From: a virus
Length of the DNA: 34,560 nucleotides
IMG/VR virus record: IMGVR_UViG_3300030329_005549
Span: 1-34,560 of that record
Reading direction: 5' to 3' (one strand)
In this document: one piece after another, positions 31,649 to 34,560 of the stretch
Numbering within the stretch: position 1 is the stretch's first letter
Layout: every line of letters begins with the position of its first letter
Translations under genes and position numbers: made by a program
Notes under the pieces: generated by a model
Told to the model about the DNA's origin: nothing
Database searches by the model: none
Seen by the model: only the letters and a program-made list of their open reading frames with translations

Positions 31649-34560
31649 CCACCCGGTCTCTTTTCCTTTACAATTACGTCTAGCACCGCAGACTTAATTC
31701 TATCTCCAAGAACCCTGCCTTCTTCGGAATTTACATCCGTAGTTGTTCCTTGGTTTGCTTCAGTTGAAATGCCACCGTTGCCATCAACATTCACCACGAT
31801 GCTAATGTTGTTTGTGGTTTCTAACGCTCCCGTATATTCCCTGCTGGTGGAGTCTACAACATCTCCTACGTCTGCTCCAGTTCTATCTGTGATACTTGCT
31901 GGAGATACATAGCCACCTTTATTATAGGTATTGATTCTTCCTCTGTTTAGGTTTTCAAAAAATTGCAAGCCATACTTATCGACAATGCCTTTTCGAACTA
32001 CGTATTCACCGCCAGTTAATAATGCTGGGATATCATCTTCCGTGCGTCCACCTCTAGCAAATTTACCCATCATCGATCCAGCGAATAATAAAGCCCCAGC
32101 GCCAAATAAGAAGCTGGTTCTTCTATTCTTTTTCGATTGATGGAATTTTTCTTCTTGCTCTTTTTGGTTGGCTAAATATTCTAGACGTTCTTTTTGATAA
32201 TTCCAGAAATTATCTGCTTTCTCAAACTTGTATCTGTTTTGCGGGTTATCCTCGTCGGTTAATGCGAGAGCAGATAGGTTTGAATCTGTCATGAATTTAC
32301 CCGCCTTTGGACGCTTTAAATCATCGTAAATGAATTTGTTTTTGAGGTGAATTTTGTGTTTACCTTTGCCTAGCTCTAAGGTTGATTTGTCAAGAATATC
32401 TTTGTCAATATGCTTGGCTATGTCTGGATACTTACTTGCTACAGCTTTAATAGCGTCAATCCTTTCGGCTGTGATAGGCTTGCTCAAATCAAGTCTATAA
32501 CCAGTTTCTGTGCGCATGTCAAATTTGCCAGTTTTCCTACCAAGCCAGTCTTTCTTTTCTGATTCTTTATCTTCAAATTTGTAAGAGTATGCTTGTAGGC
32601 CAGCCTTGGATACATCTGAGCGTTTTCTTCTAGCCGATGTCTCGGCTTCTTTAAGCTTTGCTAATTGGTCATTGATGGGGCCACCAGAAGCGGCATGAAC
32701 TATGCTAGACTGATTAAGGGAATCAAAAAAATCTTTTCCGTATTTATTTACCGATGAGCGCTTGATTACATATTCCCCCCTGCTTAGATAAGCTGGAACA
32801 TCATCCTTTACGCCAGAGCCACCAAATACCATGCCACCGCTACTATAACCCTTAACTAGCCCACCCTTATTCATTTTGTCAAGACCAAACCCTTTGAACG
32901 CTGCGTTTACAGCCATGTCTAGACTTTTATCCAACATCTTATCAGCTATATTTCCAAACATTTCAGCGAAAGCTTCTTTAAGGTCTTTTGTGCCTTTGAT
33001 GGCTTGGCTAAATGCGCCTGACACTCCGCTCTTAAAGTCTTTGCCAAACCCTCTAGCGAAATCGTCCATGTCTTTGTCGAATTCTTTAATAGTATACGTA
33101 AAACCAGACCTTAGAGATGCGGCGAATTGATCGAAACCATACTCGTTAGCTTCGATTGATTGTTTAACCCATTTATCCAATGTGGAATTTAGCTGTTCTG
33201 TGGTTCCGATTCCTTTTTTGAACAAGGCAAGCGTTCCTTCAAATTCTCCGTTGTATTGGGCGGTAAGTTCTATATTTGCTTCTCTAACGTCTTTTTCTGC
33301 CTGTGATAATTTTTGAGTTTGTTCATCTGGCGTTAAATGCCTAAATCTTGTAATGAAGTCCTTGGTTACTTCAGCTATTGCGCTTGAAACTGCCTCAGCG
33401 GTTCCTGTTCCGTCTTTTAATTCTTGAGTAGATAATTGTAAAGTTTTACTGTACCTTTTGCTTCTGGCTTCAATTAATTTTAATGCTTCTTCTTTTGGTA
33501 TAGCTTGTCCAATGGCATTAAATGATTCCTTTAGCTTTGCTAATTGGGCGTTGATTTGTTCTACGGATATAGTAAGGAGCATGTCTGGGTCTAGCCTGTC
33601 CATTTCCTTCATGAGTTCAATTGCGCGATTTGCTTCTTCTTTCGCTCCACCGACTTTTTGTTCTTTGAATATTCTGTTTTGTTCTTTTTTAACCGCGCCT
33701 TCACCAAGTAAAGCGGTGACTTCATCGCTTCCTGCTTTCCAACCAGTCAAGCCGTGTTTTTTCGCTAAATTTTGCACAGCTTCTCCTCTTAAGGAAGCGA
33801 TGTTTTGCTCTCTGTCTTCTCTTAGCTTCTCTCTCCTTGCTTTGATTGCGGCTATTTCATCGTCAGTGCGACCTGGGTCTTGTAGCTGGTCGTTAAATCG
33901 TTTTAGCTGTGTTTGAAAGGCTTCTTCTCCAGTCATTCCCATCGCTCCAGCCTTTCTCATTCTTATAATATCCTCAACTCTTCTGCTTAAGGTTCCTCCT
34001 TTTGTTGTCGAAAGCCTAACTCTTACATCGTTAAGGATTCTGCTTTGCTCGGCGTCAGTTTTTTGTTTTGCCATTGCCGATTGACCTTCAGCAAGCCTGT
34101 TTTTTCTGGCTTGTTCTGCCGCCCCATCCAAGCCTTGCTTGAATCTAGCTTTTGTTGCCGCTCCAAGTTTGCTCATTGCTACAGTAGCGTCCGTAACGCT
34201 GCTATTAAACTTGTTTATTGCTTGACCCGCAAGACTTAATGCGGCTGTAAAGCCTTCCTCTAGTGTTTCTCGATCTCTCTGAAGACTACCGTCTTCTAGG
34301 TTAAGATTCCCTAGGCCACCCATTGGTTGCCACGGTGGTAGCAGCGGTGGATTGATAGGAGGCAAATCACTAGCGTCAGCCGTCACTGGTGGCGATACTA
34401 GGCTTGTTGGTAAATTAGGTGCGCCCGCCCAAAAACGTGATGGCGTGACCGCCGAAGGCGGCAGGTCTAATGGTTTCCCTACTGGTGGTGTAATTTCTGC
34501 TGGTTCAGTCAGTGGTGGGGGCGGTGGTGGTTGCCACGGTGGGTCTGGAGGTCTTACCTT
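31633..34560 (-). CDS. Tape-measure protein, lambda gpH-like, N-terminus beyond the window
   Basis: The frame is open to the window edge, so the protein is longer than the 975 residues seen. A GTG at 34386 is a possible internal start, but nothing supports it. From N to C: a proline-rich stretch (34310-34560, with PPWQP twice), long charged helices (SLAGQAINKFNSSVTDATVAM onward), then FGNIADKMLDKSLDMAVNAAF, as in gpH-like C-terminal regions. Two copies of a GG...DDxPAxLxxGEYVxxxxxVxKYGxxFFxxLN unit lie at about 32709-32875 and 31936-32064. A hydrophobic stretch (SFLFGAGALLFAGSMMG) lies just before the second. Tape measures set tail length and are ejected at infection. The gene is on the opposite strand from M-J and downstream of J, unlike lambda. 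Confidence 0.85.
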   Translation of the reverse strand, partial: KVRPPDPPWQPPPPPPLTEPAEITPPVGKPLDLPPSAVTPSRFWAGAPNLPTSLVSPPVTADASDLPPINPPLLPPWQPMGGLGNLNLEDGSLQRDRETLEEGFTAALSLAGQAINKFNSSVTDATVAMSKLGAATKARFKQGLDGAAEQARKNRLAEGQSAMAKQKTDAEQSRILNDVRVRLSTTKGGTLSRRVEDIIRMRKAGAMGMTGEEAFQTQLKRFNDQLQDPGRTDDEIAAIKARREKLREDREQNIASLRGEAVQNLAKKHGLTGWKAGSDEVTALLGEGAVKKEQNRIFKEQKVGGAKEEANRAIELMKEMDRLDPDMLLTISVEQINAQLAKLKESFNAIGQAIPKEEALKLIEARSKRYSKTLQLSTQELKDGTGTAEAVSSAIAEVTKDFITRFRHLTPDEQTQKLSQAEKDVREANIELTAQYNGEFEGTLALFKKGIGTTEQLNSTLDKWVKQSIEANEYGFDQFAASLRSGFTYTIKEFDKDMDDFARGFGKDFKSGVSGAFSQAIKGTKDLKEAFAEMFGNIADKMLDKSLDMAVNAAFKGFGLDKMNKGGLVKGYSSGGMVFGGSGVKDDVPAYLSRGEYVIKRSSVNKYGKDFFDSLNQSSIVHAASGGPINDQLAKLKEAETSARRKRSDVSKAGLQAYSYKFEDKESEKKDWLGRKTGKFDMRTETGYRLDLSKPITAERIDAIKAVASKYPDIAKHIDKDILDKSTLELGKGKHKIHLKNKFIYDDLKRPKAGKFMTDSNLSALALTDEDNPQNRYKFEKADNFWNYQKERLEYLANQKEQEEKFHQSKKNRRTSFLFGAGALLFAGSMMGKFARGGRTEDDIPALLTGGEYVVRKGIVDKYGLQFFENLNRGRINTYNKGGYVSPASITDRTGADVGDVVDSTSREYTGALETTNNISIVVNVDGNGGISTEANQGTTTDVNSEEGRVLGDRIKSAVLDVIVKEKRPGGLLYE

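Noticed and set aside
33458-33916. 152-codon open frame on the + strand inside the tape-measure gene
   Set aside because: It is a Ser/Phe/Leu-rich mirror of the helical coding strand, with no motif and no start signal.

Overview
This window looks like about 34.5 kb of a large, AT-rich, double-stranded DNA tailed phage with a long lambda-type (siphovirus-like) tail. The evidence is a phage-style replication and recombination set (RecA-like recombinase, DnaB-like helicase, TOPRIM primase, DnaE-type polymerase in two pieces, DnaQ-like exonuclease, RecB-like nuclease, annealing-type protein) next to homologues of lambda tail-tip proteins M, L, K, I and J and a tape-measure protein. It also carries its own one-piece tmRNA and genes for glycosyltransferases, an FkbM methyltransferase and a cupin. 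A cupredoxin-like domain in one tail protein resembles domains common in marine phage tail proteins, so a marine or aquatic source is likely; the host cannot be named from the sequence.

Layout. 1-15822 (+ strand) is the replication/recombination and sugar-modification region. It reads as four transcription units, each headed by a sigma70-like promoter placed so that transcription would start at or next to the ATG. P1 (173-201) leads RecA-like recombinase, FkbM methyltransferase, tmRNA, a PD-(D/E)XK nuclease and a small acidic protein. P2 (3243-3271) leads helicase, primase, nuclease, a detached PHP domain, a 158-residue unknown, a cupin, an exonuclease and the polymerase core. P3 (11393-11421) leads a possible ssDNA-binding protein and two glycosyltransferase genes. 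P4 (15056-15084) leads the annealing-like protein. 15819-23571 (- strand) holds five tail/adhesin genes, four of them with IPT/TIG-type domains. A short divergent control region (23572-23654) separates them from the + strand tail-tip genes M-L-K-I-J plus one more gene (23655-31642). The tape-measure gene converges on these from the - strand (31633 to the window end).

The strongest observations are: (1) a tmRNA whose tag frame has 35 codons, with its stop codon in a hairpin loop; (2) four near-identical promoters (TTGAC[T/A], 17-nt spacer, TA...T) ending 5-7 nt before an ATG, three of them sharing a CAAG[A/G][T/A] motif at the same place in the spacer; (3) a DnaE polymerase split exactly between PHP domain and catalytic core, with a cupin and exonuclease gene between; (4) a GT4-type/DUF4214-like/GT9-type glycosyltransferase whose GT9 part is cut across two adjacent genes; and (5) a tail protein with an apparently intact type-1 copper site. 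Coding density is very high. No stretch longer than 300 bases lacks a gene other than the tmRNA locus.
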